Shown: positions 5,949 to 6,365 of the stretch, piece after piece
Layout of the letters: each line of letters begins with the position of its first letter
How positions within the stretch are numbered: position 1 is the stretch's first letter
Source: Candidatus Melainabacteria bacterium
GTDB lineage: Bacteria; Cyanobacteriota; Vampirovibrionia; Obscuribacterales; Obscuribacteraceae
DNA: 6,365 nt
Direction of reading: 5' to 3'
NCBI GenBank assembly: GCA_014380105.1
Contig: JACMKL010000633.1
Span: 1-6,365, forward strand
Program-made: the position numbers and the translations under genes
Notes under the pieces: model-generated
What the model saw: only the letters and a program-made list of their open reading frames with translations
Databases searched by the model: none
Told to the model about the DNA's origin: nothing

Positions 5949-6365
5949 CTAGCTCGCTGGAGTTTCGCCGTCTTTAGGTTTTTCTTCCTTGGCTGGCTCT
6001 TTGGGAGCTTCTTCAGCTTTCGTCTCTTCTACTTTGACTTCTGGTTCAGCCGCTGGCTTTTCAGCGGCAGCTTCAGCAGCTGGTTTTGCGGCAGCTTCAG
6101 CAGCTGGTTTTGCGGCAGCTTCAGCAGCTGGTTTTGCGGCAGCTTCAGCAGCTGGTTTCGCAGCAGCATCGGCGGCTGGTTCTGCAGCAGCATCGGCGGC
6201 TGGTTTCGCAGCAGCATCGGCAGCGGGTTTTGCAGCAGCATCGACGGCGGGTTTTGCAGCAGCATCGGCAGCGGGTTTTGCAGCAGCATCGGCGGCTGGT
6301 TTTGCAGCAGCATCGGCAGCTGGTTTTGCAGCAGCATCGGCAGCTGGTTTTGCAGCAGCATCAGC
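5949..6365 (-). CDS. Ala/Lys/Pro/Glu-rich C-terminal tail of an upstream complex I gene, probably nuoI/ndhI (5' truncated)
   Basis: This frame is open from the right edge of the window to a TAG at 5949-5951 and gives 138 visible residues with no start codon. The visible part has twelve 8-residue repeats of the form (D/E)AAAKPAA. They are followed by EAAAEKPAAEPEVKVEE and a charged end finishing KDGETPAS. Composition and direction favour this frame over other open frames through the same repeat: it lies on the same strand as nuoJ and ends 49 nt before it. In cyanobacterial ndhA-I-G-E and in nuoH-I-J-K clusters the gene before NuoJ/NdhG is NuoI/NdhI, the subunit with two 4Fe-4S clusters. The simplest inference is that this is a long repetitive extension on NuoI, with the Cys motifs beyond the window. 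A separate low-complexity protein inserted into the operon remains possible. Confidence 0.7.
   Translation of the reverse strand, partial: ADAAAKPAADAAAKPAADAAAKPAADAAAKPAADAAAKPAVDAAAKPAADAAAKPAADAAAEPAADAAAKPAAEAAAKPAAEAAAKPAAEAAAKPAAEAAAEKPAAEPEVKVEETKAEEAPKEPAKEEKPKDGETPAS
6075..6362 (-). repeat. Coding tandem repeat, 12 units of 24 bp
   Basis: Twelve contiguous 24-bp units begin at 6075 and every 24 bases after that up to 6362. On the minus strand each encodes (D/E)AAAKPAA. The three units at 6075-6146, at the protein's C-terminal side, are identical in DNA and use Glu. The nine units at 6147-6362 use Asp. The units at 6315-6338 and 6339-6362 are also identical to each other. Variants include Lys to Glu in the unit at 6171-6194 and Ala to Val in the unit at 6243-6266. 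The array may continue past the window. The period is a multiple of three, so no unit introduces a stop in any of the six frames. Confidence 0.95.

Noticed and set aside
6029..6361. Open minus-strand frame reading MLLQNQLP-type repeats, 110 codons
   Set aside because: It is a shifted reading of the 24-bp array, which is open in all six frames. The (D/E)AAAKPAA frame has a plausible charged C-terminus, ends 49 nt before nuoJ and continues off the window, so it is preferred.
6075..6365. Plus-strand reading of the repeat (AAGFAAAS-type) as a gene
   Set aside because: It also lacks stops only because of the repeat period. It has no start with a ribosome site and runs against the nuoJ/nuoK operon.

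Overview
The window most likely comes from a Gram-negative bacterium of the non-photosynthetic cyanobacterial lineage (Vampirovibrionia/Melainabacteria, perhaps Obscuribacterales-like). Two observations point there. The NuoK/NdhE homologue ends in the cyanobacterial-type sequence [13 protein letters not shown], and the complex I genes appear in the cyanobacterial order (…I)-G-E, with E last. Three of the four genes in the central block carry signal peptides, and one has TonB C-terminal domains, which fits a diderm envelope. This assignment is inference from protein signatures recalled from memory; no database search was possible.

Layout. (1) Positions 2-1330, plus strand: a GT20 glycosyltransferase of the trehalose-6-phosphate synthase type, cut at its 5' end by the window edge. 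(2) Positions 1331-1441: a 111-bp spacer with a weak promoter candidate and a good Shine-Dalgarno site. (3) Positions 1442-4655, plus strand: four tightly packed genes, presumably one operon. They encode a secreted LolA/DUF1571-like protein, a secreted helical protein of unknown family, a small cytoplasmic DUF6188-like protein, and a secreted protein with two TonB_C-type domains followed by TPRs. (4) Positions 4641-6365, minus strand: the 3' end of a complex I operon. In transcription order it holds the Ala/Lys/Pro/Glu-rich tail of an upstream gene (probably nuoI/ndhI), then nuoJ (ndhG), then nuoK (ndhE). The two gene blocks converge, and their coding regions overlap by 15 bp.

How the genes work together. 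NuoJ and NuoK are neighbouring antiporter-like membrane subunits of NADH/ferredoxin:quinone oxidoreductase. The gene before them would supply the Fe-S subunit that carries electrons to quinone. The four-gene plus-strand block looks like an envelope-associated set of unknown purpose. The GT20 enzyme probably makes a compatible solute or a related phosphorylated disaccharide/heteroside.

Most notable points: NuoK carries an extra N-terminal half of about 105 residues with three predicted membrane helices; the gene before nuoJ ends in a tandem array of twelve 24-bp units encoding (D/E)AAAKPAA; and the GT20 enzyme appears to lack two of the acceptor-phosphate contacts of E. coli OtsA. No tRNA, rRNA, CRISPR array or insertion sequence was seen, and no stretch longer than 300 bases lacks a gene.
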